DNA of 64,000 nucleotides from Oscillospiraceae bacterium (GTDB taxonomy: Bacteria; Bacillota; Clostridia; Oscillospirales; Oscillospiraceae), in contig JAHAWY010000006.1 in the NCBI GenBank assembly GCA_018385135.1, forward strand, positions 19,860-83,859, read 5' to 3'. The notes under the pieces are model-generated. The model was not told where the DNA came from, ran no database searches, and saw only the letters and a list, made by a program, of their open reading frames with translations. How positions within the stretch are numbered: position 1 is the first letter of the stretch; the number at the start of each line of letters is the position of its first letter. The translations under genes and the position numbers were made by a program. Below are positions 32,463 to 41,961 of this stretch, one piece after another.

Positions 32463-33704
32463 ATGCTCATGCAAATACCAACTATGCTTTTGTTCTGCTT
32501 CATATTATTGGCAGCCCTCATAGTCCCTTGGCGCGAGGGGCTTTGCAAAAAGAGCAGCCGACTAATAATCACGGTTCTTGCGCTGGGTATCGCCTTCACC
32601 GCGCGAACGGTGTTTATCAACTATCAAAGCGGCGACTACAACACCTTTTTGTGCCATTGGGTGGAATACTTTCGTCAGAACGGCGGCTTCAAGGGGCTTG
32701 ACGGCAGCGTCGGCAACTATAACCTCCCCTATCTTTACTTTTTAGCTCTGTTCTCCTATATCCCGCTCAACGACCTGCACCTTATAAAGCTTTTGTCTAT
32801 CATCTTTGATGTTGTTCTCGCCTTCGGCATGATGAAGCTCACGGGAGTATTCACCCGCTCAGCCGATAAGCGTCTTGCCGCATACCTTATTACGCTTCTC
32901 CTCCCCACCGTCGTCATAAACGGTGCAATGTGGGGACAATGTGACAGCATCTATACCGCCTTTGCCGTACTCGCCTTTTGGCTAGTGCTTTCCGGCAGAC
33001 CCAACGCATCAATGGTTTGCATGGCGCTTTCCTTCGGCTTTAAGCTTCAGGCAGTATTTATAATGCCGCTTTATGCCGTTTTGCTTTTTGCCGGAAAAAT
33101 AAAGCTCAAAAACTTTCCGGTTTTCCCTTTGACCTATTTAATTCTCATCCTGCCTGCCGTTTTAATGGGCAGACCCTTTAAGGACGCCTTCCTTCTTTAT
33201 TATTATCAGGCGGACACCGTCGGCGCGGGGCTTAACTATAACTCCCCGTCGCTGTTTGCGTTTGTCTCCGGCGGTGTTAATACCGCAGCGCTCTCCGCTG
33301 TGGCTGTTGCCGCTGCCTTTTTGTTCGTGCTTCTGATTTTTCTCTGGGCGTGGAAGCGCCGCAGCAGCCTGAACGACGAGGCGCTTTTGGGCATAGCGCT
33401 GCTTTTCGCCGTCGGTATCCCTTTTCTTCTGCCTCATATGCACGACCGTTACTTTTTTATGGCTGATGTGCTTACGCTTTTGCCCGCCGTTCTTTACGCG
33501 CAGTATGCGCCTATGACCGCTTTAACGTCGTTTGCGTCTTTTTTGTGCTACTACGCCTATCTCAGCAGACACTATCTGCTCACGCTGAATTACGGCGCGG
33601 CGGCACTTGTCGGAGTATTGCTGATACTGCTTAGCTTCACCGCTCAAAGGCTCAACTCAAACCGCCCCGCCCGCTCTGAACAAAAAATAAATGTCACTTT
33701 TTAA
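32463..33704 (+). CDS. multi-pass membrane protein, Gpi18-like mannosyltransferase/GT-C family
   Basis: About 10 hydrophobic segments; FINYQSGDYNTFLCHWVEYFRQNGG...GNYNLPYLYFLALFSYIP and PHMHDRYFFMADVLTLLPAV. Confidence 0.75.
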   Translation: MLMQIPTMLLFCFILLAALIVPWREGLCKKSSRLIITVLALGIAFTARTVFINYQSGDYNTFLCHWVEYFRQNGGFKGLDGSVGNYNLPYLYFLALFSYIPLNDLHLIKLLSIIFDVVLAFGMMKLTGVFTRSADKRLAAYLITLLLPTVVINGAMWGQCDSIYTAFAVLAFWLVLSGRPNASMVCMALSFGFKLQAVFIMPLYAVLLFAGKIKLKNFPVFPLTYLILILPAVLMGRPFKDAFLLYYYQADTVGAGLNYNSPSLFAFVSGGVNTAALSAVAVAAAFLFVLLIFLWAWKRRSSLNDEALLGIALLFAVGIPFLLPHMHDRYFFMADVLTLLPAVLYAQYAPMTALTSFASFLCYYAYLSRHYLLTLNYGAAALVGVLLILLSFTAQRLNSNRPARSEQKINVTF

Positions 33705-33714
33705 ATTTTTGGTG

Positions 33715-33742
33715 TTGACAAAGCTTCTGTTTCTGTTATAAT
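33715..33742 (+). promoter_or_regulatory. consensus sigma-A promoter for tRNA-Leu
   Basis: TTGACA (33715-33720), 16-bp spacer, TATAAT (33737-33742). Confidence 0.85.
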
Positions 33743-33775
33743 AACTCTTGCGCCGCAAGGCGGGAAACAGAATAT

Positions 33776-33860
33776 GCGAGAGTGCTGGAATAGGTAGACA
33801 GGCACGTTTGAGGGGCGTGTGTCAAATGGCGTGGGAGTTCAAGTCTCCTCTCTCGCACCA
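33776..33860 (+). tRNA. tRNA-Leu (anticodon GAG)
   Basis: GCGAGAG...CTCTCGCACCA acceptor stem with encoded CCA; CACGT-TTGAGGG-GCGTG anticodon arm; long variable arm; GTTCAAGTC T-loop. Confidence 0.95.
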
Positions 33861-33866
33861 CAGCTT

Positions 33867-33900
33867 AAAAACCCGTGACCGTTTGGTTGCGGGTTTTTTT
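33867..33900 (+). terminator. terminator after tRNA-Leu
   Basis: AAAACCCG...CGGGTTTTTTT hairpin with T tract. Confidence 0.85.
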
Positions 33901-34174
33901 GCGTCTTTCGCTTTTAAAAGTCGGAATACTAACGGCATATTTTAATGCATATATGCTTTTTCACGCATTCTGATAACAATCCCACACCCTCGCCGAATAC
34001 CATCAGCAAGGCCGCAAAGCCGCGCTTATCGGTAAAACCGCAAAAAACGACGAGATAGCAAAATATTAACAAAAGTGTCTTTTCAAATCAGATAAAACTT
34101 GGTATTATAATAACAACAAGGATTGCTCGCTTAAATCAGAAGCCTTGAATTTGAGAAAAGGGAATGATCATTAT

Positions 34175-35716
34175 ATGAAAAAGTTCCAATCAGGCGAAAA
34201 TTCTATAATAGCCAGCAATGAAGCACAGGCAAACATATTCGTTGCTAAGGCGATGCGCATCACCGCTCTTGTTTTGACTCTTATTATGATTTTAAACATA
34301 GTCGGCATTTTCATCATCGACATGAACGCCATGGTGGTTGCCTATATAAGCGGAATGGTTCTTCTCCTCACCCCGACTCTGCTGGTAAATGTTCTTAAAA
34401 TCAAGCATCCTGCTCTTAAATATATCTTTGTATCCATATCGGCGCTTTTCGTGTGCATAATGATCGTAACGCTCAATTGGCACGCTGTTGTCATATACAT
34501 CTTCGCCATCGGCGTCGCGGGTATGTACTTCTCCAAAGGCGTGAATATCTATGCCATCGTTCTCTCGCCCATCGCCTTTTCCATAGCCCAGTATTTTGCT
34601 TACAAGCTCAACCTCACCACGGATTCCAACATAAAAGATATGTACTATCTCATTGTGTTTGTCATCGCTCCACGCGCGCTTTCGCTTGTTGCGGTGTCCT
34701 CCTTGTTCCTCTCTTTGAACAACAGAACAAGGCTGCTGCTTGAAAACCTTATGGACGTAGACGCTCAGGCAAAAATGGCGGAGCGTATGCGCGCAATGCG
34801 TGAAAAATCCGTCGCCGTGTCCGACACGCTTTTGAGCACGGTGGACACACTCTCAACCGTTTCGCAAAACACCACCGCCAACAATGAAACAATAGTGGAG
34901 ATCGCAGGCATAGCTATGAGCGCCTCCGAGGAAACTCAGCAGCAGCTCCGTGAGGTCGGCACAAACGTTTCTATGATTTCCGAAAACCTCTCGAAGCTTG
35001 CCGAAGGCACAAGCGAGATAACGAACCTTTCAAACGATGTTCACGAGCTTACCGAGGCGAACCTGTCAAATATGCAAATGGTGCTTGAGGGCTTTGACGG
35101 CATCACCAGAAGCACTGTAAAAAGCCGCGAGGCGATAAACACACTACAGGAAAAATCCCGCGAAATAGCGGGCATAACGAAGGTCATTACGGACATCTCC
35201 ATGCAGACCAACATCCTGTCTCTCAACGCCTCCATCGAGTCTGCGCGCGCGGGCGCTGCCGGCAAGGGCTTTGCAGTCGTAGCCGAGGAGATCCGCAATC
35301 TTGCCCAACAAACGCAGGAAGCCGTTGAAAACATAAGCGTGATCATTGAGGACGTTGTTCAAAACACTCTCAACGCGGCACAGGCGATGGATGAAAGCAC
35401 CGAGCTTGTCAACTCCGGAATGGACTACATCAAAGCGGCCGGAGAGTCCAGCCGCACTGTCACCGAGGCGACAGACTCCATGACCGCCAAGATCGGCGGT
35501 ATCGACCTGCTCACCAGAGACGTCGCCAATTACTCTGAAAAAATCGTCACCATCGTAGACGGCGTCGGCGAAATCAGCGAGCAGAGCATGGAGGAGCTAA
35601 AGCGCGTCGGCGATGCCTGCGAGGAGGAGCGAAACAACATAAAAATACTCGTTGACCTCGTTGTCGGCATAGACAGCATCTCCCGACAGCTTGAGGAGGT
35701 TCTAAACGACAAATAG
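34175..35716 (+). CDS. methyl-accepting chemotaxis protein with multi-TM N-terminus
   Basis: Hairpin motif [47 protein letters not shown]-terminal multi-TM region. Confidence 0.93.
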   Translation: MKKFQSGENSIIASNEAQANIFVAKAMRITALVLTLIMILNIVGIFIIDMNAMVVAYISGMVLLLTPTLLVNVLKIKHPALKYIFVSISALFVCIMIVTLNWHAVVIYIFAIGVAGMYFSKGVNIYAIVLSPIAFSIAQYFAYKLNLTTDSNIKDMYYLIVFVIAPRALSLVAVSSLFLSLNNRTRLLLENLMDVDAQAKMAERMRAMREKSVAVSDTLLSTVDTLSTVSQNTTANNETIVEIAGIAMSASEETQQQLREVGTNVSMISENLSKLAEGTSEITNLSNDVHELTEANLSNMQMVLEGFDGITRSTVKSREAINTLQEKSREIAGITKVITDISMQTNILSLNASIESARAGAAGKGFAVVAEEIRNLAQQTQEAVENISVIIEDVVQNTLNAAQAMDESTELVNSGMDYIKAAGESSRTVTEATDSMTAKIGGIDLLTRDVANYSEKIVTIVDGVGEISEQSMEELKRVGDACEEERNNIKILVDLVVGIDSISRQLEEVLNDK

Positions 35717-35733
35717 CTTTCCCAAAAGCTGCC

Positions 35734-35768
35734 CACACTCGGCATTTTTTAAAAAAATGCCGAGTGTG
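35734..35768 (+). terminator. terminator after MCP gene
   Basis: CACACTCGGCATTTTTT/AAAAAATGCCGAGTGTG inverted repeat. Confidence 0.8.
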
Positions 35769-35789
35769 CGGCTGATACCGGCTTTCACA

Positions 35790-35823
35790 AGGCGGCTCTC
35801 ACTGCGTGAGCCGCCTGTTTTTT
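35790..35823 (+). terminator. second tandem terminator
   Basis: AGGCGGCTC...GAGCCGCCT followed by GTTTTTT. Confidence 0.75.
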
Positions 35824-35887
35824 ACAATCACACCTCGTCGAATATCGAGTATTTTTGCGGACAAAATAAGTCCAGAGGTGATGATTT

Positions 35888-36166
35888 ATGTCAAAACAGG
35901 GCATGGCACGTCCGGACTGGATGCACACAAGTCCCAAAAACGATACTCCGCCCGTTGCAGAAATCCAAGGCAAGGCAAAGCACGGCAGCAAGCGGGCACG
36001 CCCGATAATCGCCGGCAGCGAATCGCCGGAGCTGAAGGTATACCACTCACATCCACACAGTGAGCAGCCCATAAGCAATGCCTTCGGACCTATTGACAGC
36101 GACCTTGCACGCGATAATTTGGAAAACGAATTTGACCTCACCGCCGCAGACCGGCAGGATCTATAA
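35888..36166 (+). CDS. small hypothetical protein
   Basis: 92-aa ORF MSKQGMARPDWMHTSPKNDTPPVAEIQGKAK...; AGAGGTGAT RBS and its own terminator immediately downstream. Confidence 0.6.
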   Translation: MSKQGMARPDWMHTSPKNDTPPVAEIQGKAKHGSKRARPIIAGSESPELKVYHSHPHSEQPISNAFGPIDSDLARDNLENEFDLTAADRQDL

Positions 36167-36192
36167 AAAACCGCCCCTTGGGGCGGTTTTTT
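36165..36192 (+). terminator. terminator
   Basis: AAAAAACCGCCCCTTGGGGCGGTTTTTT. Confidence 0.9.
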
Positions 36193-36247
36193 ATTGTCGG
36201 GCGAGGCGTCTTGTCCGTGCACAGTGCATATTAAAGCTGCGGCAAAA

Positions 36248-36916
36248 TCAGTCAAGCCTGCTAAGAAGGCGGAAGTGATTGCGGCTAAAGCTCAAAATTC
36301 CGTCATCGCGCAGCCTGCAAAGCTCCGCTGACATGGCGCTTCGCTCAACCGAAAGATAGTCGGCAAGCTGCTGGCGGGAAAAGGGGATATCAAACTCCGC
36401 CGCACCGTGCCGCTCCGCCTCCGCCGATAGATAGGACATTAGCTTCCCGCGGGTCGTTCTCTGCCCCATATGCGTGAGCTTTTCATTTAGCTTCAAATTT
36501 TTCCGCGCCAGCTCCGAAAGCAAATTGCTGCTTACCGCGGCATGATGAGCGCAGGCGTTCGGACAACTGGTCAAAATGCGCTTAACATCAAGCCACAAAA
36601 CGGCGCAGTCTACCTGCGCCACCACACTGACATTCATAACACTACCCGGCGAGCAGGCAAACGCCTCCGCAAAAATCTGCCCCGCAGAGAGATTTGCAAG
36701 CAGGTTACGATTGCCCCAAAAATCCTCCTGAATTATGAGCGCCGCGCCGCTGAGTACCAGCCCCACGGAATCAACGCTGTCTCCGCTGCGCAGGATGTAT
36801 CGGTTTTTCTCATATTCCCTTGTTTTCGCGCCCAGACATTCAAGCACGGAGTCGAGCCTGTTTTCGTCAATGCCGGCAAATATCGGCGCGTGTTTTATAA
36901 TCGAAAGAAACTCCAT
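36248..36916 (-). CDS. Crp/Fnr-family transcriptional regulator
   Basis: cNMP-binding-like domain; HTH FSRQQLADYLSVERSAMSAELCRLRDDGIL. Confidence 0.88.
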   Translation of the reverse strand: MEFLSIIKHAPIFAGIDENRLDSVLECLGAKTREYEKNRYILRSGDSVDSVGLVLSGAALIIQEDFWGNRNLLANLSAGQIFAEAFACSPGSVMNVSVVAQVDCAVLWLDVKRILTSCPNACAHHAAVSSNLLSELARKNLKLNEKLTHMGQRTTRGKLMSYLSAEAERHGAAEFDIPFSRQQLADYLSVERSAMSAELCRLRDDGILSFSRNHFRLLSRLD

Positions 36917-36930
36917 AGAAAAATCCTCTT

Positions 36931-36946
36931 TGTTGTTTTTCCAACA
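36931..36946. promoter_or_regulatory. candidate Crp/Fnr operator TGTTG-N6-CAACA
   Basis: TGTTGtttttcCAACA immediately upstream of the regulator RBS, with another TGTTG at 36951-36955. Confidence 0.45.
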
Positions 36947-37014
36947 GACTTGTTGTCCCAATCATAGTATATTAAGCACATAAAGGCAAGAAAAAACCAA
37001 CAGGAGGAAAAACT

Positions 37015-37725
37015 ATGATCAGAAAAATTATCCATATAGATGAACAGCTTTGCAACGGCTGCGGCGCTTGCGCCGACGCCTGCCACGAGGGCGCGATCGG
37101 CATGGTTAACGGCAAGGCTCGCCTGCTGCGCGACGATTACTGCGACGGTCTTGGCGACTGTCTGCCCGTCTGCCCGACAGGGGCGATAAGCTTCGTTGAG
37201 CGTGAGGCAGCCGCCTATGACGAGGCAGCGGTAATGGCAAGCAAAGCAAAAGCCGCCGAGGGCGACACCCTGCCCTGCGGATGTCCCGGAACGCAGTCAA
37301 GAGCAATCAAGCACATGGAGCTTTCCATGAGTGAAACGCTCAAGATGCCGGACGAGCAGCCGAGCCGCCTTTCTCAGTGGCCTGTGCAGATCAAGCTTGC
37401 CCCGATTAACGCACCTTATTTTAACGGTGCGCGCCTGCTTGTCGCGGCCGACTGCACCGCCTACGCCTACGGAGCTTTCCACGAGCGCTTTATCAAGGGA
37501 CGAATCACGCTCGTCGGCTGCCCAAAGCTTGACAGCGTTGACTATTCCGAAAAGCTCACGGAGATTATCCGTCAAAACGACATAAAGGATGTCACCGTTG
37601 TGCGCATGGAGGTTCCCTGCTGCGGCGGCATAGAAAACGCGGTAAAAGCAGCGCTGCAAAACAGCGGCAAATTCATTCCCTGGCAGGTGGTCACAATATC
37701 GACGGACGGCAGGATACTTGATTAA
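37015..37725 (+). CDS. 4Fe-4S binding protein (ferredoxin domain plus C-terminal Cys motif)
   Basis: CNGCGACADACHEGAI and CDGLGDCLPVCPTGAI; C-terminal region with EVPCCGGI. Confidence 0.85.
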   Translation: MIRKIIHIDEQLCNGCGACADACHEGAIGMVNGKARLLRDDYCDGLGDCLPVCPTGAISFVEREAAAYDEAAVMASKAKAAEGDTLPCGCPGTQSRAIKHMELSMSETLKMPDEQPSRLSQWPVQIKLAPINAPYFNGARLLVAADCTAYAYGAFHERFIKGRITLVGCPKLDSVDYSEKLTEIIRQNDIKDVTVVRMEVPCCGGIENAVKAALQNSGKFIPWQVVTISTDGRILD

Positions 37726-37728
37726 AAG

Positions 37729-37770
37729 AGAAACAGCACTCCGGGCAAAGCCAAGAGTGCTGTTTCTTTT
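37729..37770 (+). terminator. terminator after ferredoxin gene
   Basis: AGAAACAGCACT/AGTGCTGTTTCT then TTTTT. Confidence 0.85.
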
Positions 37771-37804
37771 TGCCGCTTAAAAATGCTTTCATACGGTCAA
37801 AGGC

Positions 37805-40800
37805 TCATCTTTTTTCAAATCTGTCAAGGTTTGTCAAAACCTCGGCAAGCCGCGATATTTCGATTGGCTTTGAGATATGGTCATTCATGCCGCTTGAGAG
37901 CGCTTTTTTTACGTCCTCTGCAAAGGCATCCGCGCTCATCGCCACAATGGGAATGGTTTTGGCTCTCGGATGGCTGCATTCGCGTATCGCCATCGACGCC
38001 TCATAGCCGTTCATAACAGGCATCTGAATATCCATAAGCACAATGTCAAACTCGTTTTCCTCGCTGTCTCTGAAGGTTTCAAAGCCCTCAAGACCGTTAT
38101 GCGCAAACGTTACTCTTGCCCCGCCCCTTTCCAGAATGCGAGTCGCTACCAGTGCGTTTATCGGGTGATCCTCGACCAGCAAAATGTTAAGCCCGGAGAA
38201 ATCCGTTGAAAGCCGCTTTTGCTCGGGCATACTCTCGTGCTGCTCTATCCCCTTTTCAGCCACGCGGAAGGGAATTTCAACAACGAAGCTTGAGCCTACC
38301 TCCGTGTCACTGTGTACATCTATCGTTCCGCCCATAAGCTCCAGCGTGCTTTTAACGATGGAAAGCCCCAGACCCGTTCCCTCGATGCCTGTGGTGCTGG
38401 CTGTGCCCGTGCGGAAAAACGGCTCGAAAATGTTCTCAAGCTGATCGGGCTGAATGCCGATGCCCGTGTCCGCGACCGTGTATATGTAGCGCTGCAGCTC
38501 CGTGCCGTGTTTGGACTCCGACTCTTGGCAGCTGACCTTTATGCAGCCGCCCTTCGGCGTGAATTTAACAGCGTTGGAAATCAGATTTTCCAGAATTCTG
38601 GTCAGACGCAAAGCGTCGCCTATGCACCTGTCGTGCGTTACATCGATTTCCAGCTCCAGCTTTTGATCCTTTTCCTTTATAAGCGGCGCGGACATTTGAG
38701 CAAGCTTATTGAGTATCCCACTCTGGCTGAAGCGCTCCTCGGCAGTAACAACCTTGCCGCTTTCAATTCGGCTCATCTCAAGGATGTTATTAACGAGAGA
38801 AAGAAGGTGTCCCGATGCGTCGCGTATTGTAGAAAGGCTCTCTCTAACCTGCTCAACATTGTCCGGCTCACCTATTGCAAGCTCGGTCATTCCTGCAATT
38901 ACGTTGAGCGGCGTTCTTATATCGTGGCTCATCGACGAAAGAAACGCCGTTTTTGCCGAGTTTGCTTGGCGCGCAGAGTCAAGTGCCGCTTGCAGCGCGC
39001 TTTTTTGGCGTTCCTGCGCCGCAACAACATCTGTAACGTCGATGCTCGTGAGAAGCACAAGTCCTCCGGTCATTCTGTAGTCGGCGTAGCGGCTCTTTTT
39101 AAGGCGAACAGCGCCGTTTTCATCGTAGCAGCGGAAGGTAAACTCGTAAAATTCCTTCTCCCTGAGTCTTTCTCGGATATTGTCTATGGAGTTGCACTTT
39201 AAAAACAGCTCCTTGTCCTCCGGGTAAACATTAGACTCCGCCGACAGGCGAATCGTGCTGTCGAAATCCACAAAGCCATTGTAGCTTAGATGACCAAAGC
39301 ACTCGTCCCGCTTTTTAAACAGCGTTATTTGTTCCGAGTCAAGGTCGGTGAGGGCAATAATGTCGAAGTCGTAGGCAGATACCGCCTCTATGACCTCCTG
39401 CTCCATCTTCTGGCGCGTAATGTCATTGCTGTAAAAGAAAGCGATTATATTTCCGCTGCCGGGGTTCTCGACAAGGCTCATATTAAGCTCCATCCACTTT
39501 GCCGTACCGTCCTCCGACGCATATCTAACAGTACAGTTAACGGTGTTTTTTCCGGCGTTAAAGCCGGCGAGGAGCCTTTGCCGGTTGAACCTCATCGCGT
39601 ATTCCGTGGAGTATTCCGTCCCGATCATATGGTTGCTTGAATATGCTATGAAATAGTCATAGGACATTCCCTCATATTCGTCCGTGTCTCGCACTGAGGT
39701 TCTAGCGCTCTCCACCCGGTTTTGGGTAAGGTTGAATACAAAGAAATCGTTGGCATGGCTCGCAAGCGCGTCCTGCATCGCAACGATTCCCTTATACTTT
39801 CTTTCAGCCTCAACCTGCGCTGTAATGTCTATCGCCGTGCCGATGGCGCGGCTGGGCTGACCGTTAGAATCGAACAGCGTATGGTAGCGAACAAGCTGCC
39901 AGTGCCACTTTCCGTCCTTTAAAACCATAGGAAGCTTTGCCTCGGCGTACTCCGAGCCTTTTTCCGCTTCATTTAGCAGCCAATTGTATTGCGCCTGATA
40001 GTCAGCCGGAATAAAACCGGTATCGTAAAGAGGCTGAGGATAGTTTTCTATTACCTCTTCCAAGCCGCATTGCTCCTGCGTGGTCTTGCCCAAAACGGCG
40101 CTGTGCTCGTTGATGTCATATTCCCAATAGAGGATATTTGTATCCTCTATAACGGTGTCCAGCCTGCGCAGGCTTAGCTGACGGTCAAGCGCTGCCAGTT
40201 GCACGTCGTTTACATCGCGCATCGCGCCGATAACGCGCACACGCTTGCCTGTCTCATCGCAGATATTATTGACGGAAATCGTCGTCCAGAGATAGCTGCC
40301 GTCGCACATTCGCGCTCTGAGTGTTGTCTCAACAAAGGCGCGCCCTGCCTTGGTGTCTCTGCCAAACTGTTGAAGCAAGGGAAGATCATCCGGGTGGACC
40401 GCGGCGACTGAAATGCGGTTTTCTATGATATCGTTCACCGGCTGTCTGCTTAACACAAAGCGATTATAATCACCGGAGGTGTATGTAGTGCCGTTCTCAA
40501 GATCCCAGTCAAAAACTACAGTGCCTGTGTTTTCAACCATTATGCGGTAACGGTCCTGCTCTTTGTGCAGCACTTCGCTTGCCGCCCTGCGCTCGGTAAT
40601 GTCCTTTGCGTAGCGAATCATGGCGGGTCTGTCCATCCAGTTTATAAAGCGCTCCGTAATAAGCACTACCTTGTTGCCAAACTTAGGCAGCGTCCTTTCA
40701 TCCTCAAGCAGAGGTCTGCCGCTGCAAATACCGCAGCTTTCGCAGGGAGTATCCCTCCCGAAAAGCACCTCGTAGCATTTCTTTCCCTGAACATCCTTTT

Positions 40801-41719
40801 CCGAAAAGCGCAAAAGCTCGCGCATACTGTTGTTGGAATAGTACATTTCAAAGGTTTCCGCATCAACAACATATATTGCGTTGGTGTACTCATCCAGAAT
40901 GCTCCTAAAAAGATTAAACTCCTTGGAAGTGCCCATAAGGACTCCATGCCCCAACAGCTCCCCACTGCTGTTTTGCTCTGTCTGCATGGCGAGAGTAACC
41001 CAAACAAGTGTTCCGTCCTTATGAACGCTTCGGAAGGTCATATCCGCGTTTTTCCCTGAAATAAGGCTTTCTATCAGCGCCGAGCTGTAGCGCTCAAAAT
41101 CATCCGCGCAAACATTGCCCATAGGAGAGCGTTCCAGCAAAGCCTTATATTCATTGCGGCTGTATCCCAAAAGCTCCGGAACGCCGTCGGTGAAGTAAGT
41201 AATTCTCGCCTCGTTGGGCGCTGTCAGCTTATATGTGATAAGACCTCCGGGAACGGCATTGGCAACATTTTTTAGCTCCAGCTCGGACTTTTTAATCTTG
41301 CGATTCGCTTGAGCCTGCTTTTTCCAGTCAAAGAATACCGAACCGTGTATGCCACAGATTTTGTGTATACCGTTCTCCCTGCGGCAGATAAACTCACAGC
41401 GCTGCTCGAAAATAAGCGAATTACCGCGCGCTCTGCGCAGCTTTTGGCTCATCAAAATCTGTGTTATATCCGGCGCCAGACTGCGCTCGTCAAGCAGCTC
41501 ATTTGTTAGCGAAAGCGGCTCTGTGATGTCAACAACGTTGCTGAAAAACACTTCCTTGAATCCGTCCTTGTTTATTATGAGCTTGTCGCTGTCAGCCGCT
41601 CCCAGCCAGCGCACATCATCGCTAAGACACTCAAGCGCAGCATCAAAATCCCTGTCGCAAAAGTATTTAACCGAAAAGTATTCTACCGTTTCTCTGGCTG
41701 TCATCGCTGAATTTTGCAT
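37805..41719 (-). CDS. hybrid sensor histidine kinase/response regulator with NTF2-like N-terminus and multiple PAS domains
   Basis: HisKA SHDIRTPLNVIAGMTELA; HATPase NLISNAVKFTPKGG, DTGIGIQPDQ, GTGLGLSIVKST; REC LLVEDHPINALVATRILE...IVLMDIQMPVMNGYEA. Confidence 0.92.
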   Translation of the reverse strand: MQNSAMTARETVEYFSVKYFCDRDFDAALECLSDDVRWLGAADSDKLIINKDGFKEVFFSNVVDITEPLSLTNELLDERSLAPDITQILMSQKLRRARGNSLIFEQRCEFICRRENGIHKICGIHGSVFFDWKKQAQANRKIKKSELELKNVANAVPGGLITYKLTAPNEARITYFTDGVPELLGYSRNEYKALLERSPMGNVCADDFERYSSALIESLISGKNADMTFRSVHKDGTLVWVTLAMQTEQNSSGELLGHGVLMGTSKEFNLFRSILDEYTNAIYVVDAETFEMYYSNNSMRELLRFSEKDVQGKKCYEVLFGRDTPCESCGICSGRPLLEDERTLPKFGNKVVLITERFINWMDRPAMIRYAKDITERRAASEVLHKEQDRYRIMVENTGTVVFDWDLENGTTYTSGDYNRFVLSRQPVNDIIENRISVAAVHPDDLPLLQQFGRDTKAGRAFVETTLRARMCDGSYLWTTISVNNICDETGKRVRVIGAMRDVNDVQLAALDRQLSLRRLDTVIEDTNILYWEYDINEHSAVLGKTTQEQCGLEEVIENYPQPLYDTGFIPADYQAQYNWLLNEAEKGSEYAEAKLPMVLKDGKWHWQLVRYHTLFDSNGQPSRAIGTAIDITAQVEAERKYKGIVAMQDALASHANDFFVFNLTQNRVESARTSVRDTDEYEGMSYDYFIAYSSNHMIGTEYSTEYAMRFNRQRLLAGFNAGKNTVNCTVRYASEDGTAKWMELNMSLVENPGSGNIIAFFYSNDITRQKMEQEVIEAVSAYDFDIIALTDLDSEQITLFKKRDECFGHLSYNGFVDFDSTIRLSAESNVYPEDKELFLKCNSIDNIRERLREKEFYEFTFRCYDENGAVRLKKSRYADYRMTGGLVLLTSIDVTDVVAAQERQKSALQAALDSARQANSAKTAFLSSMSHDIRTPLNVIAGMTELAIGEPDNVEQVRESLSTIRDASGHLLSLVNNILEMSRIESGKVVTAEERFSQSGILNKLAQMSAPLIKEKDQKLELEIDVTHDRCIGDALRLTRILENLISNAVKFTPKGGCIKVSCQESESKHGTELQRYIYTVADTGIGIQPDQLENIFEPFFRTGTASTTGIEGTGLGLSIVKSTLELMGGTIDVHSDTEVGSSFVVEIPFRVAEKGIEQHESMPEQKRLSTDFSGLNILLVEDHPINALVATRILERGGARVTFAHNGLEGFETFRDSEENEFDIVLMDIQMPVMNGYEASMAIRECSHPRAKTIPIVAMSADAFAEDVKKALSSGMNDHISKPIEISRLAEVLTNLDRFEKR

Positions 41720-41899
41720 GACTTTTTCCTTTCGCTCATATAGCTATCCTTGTTTAGAGACTAACCTATCAGAAATTCTATCACTTTTTGGGGAAGCAAG
41801 CAATAAAAAACGGCTAATATCGGTTAAATTGTGGCAGTTGAACAAAAACCATCTCATCTTCAATCGAGCAAGGCGTTTTTCTTTCCCTTGTCGGGGTAA

Positions 41900-41928
41900 T
41901 TGCCAAAGTCAGGCGTTTTTGCTATAAT
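41900..41928 (+). promoter_or_regulatory. sigma-A promoter for the methyltransferase gene
   Basis: TTGCCA (41900-41905), 17-bp spacer, TATAAT (41923-41928). Confidence 0.65.
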
Positions 41929-41961
41929 CACAGCGAAATAAAACTAATCGGGGGCAGGCTT

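Noticed and set aside
33748-33945. 65-aa ORF over the tRNA-Leu gene
   Set aside because: It is simply the tRNA and its terminator read as protein.
33776-34140. tRNA-associated integration site
   Set aside because: No integrase and no repeat of the tRNA 3' end downstream.
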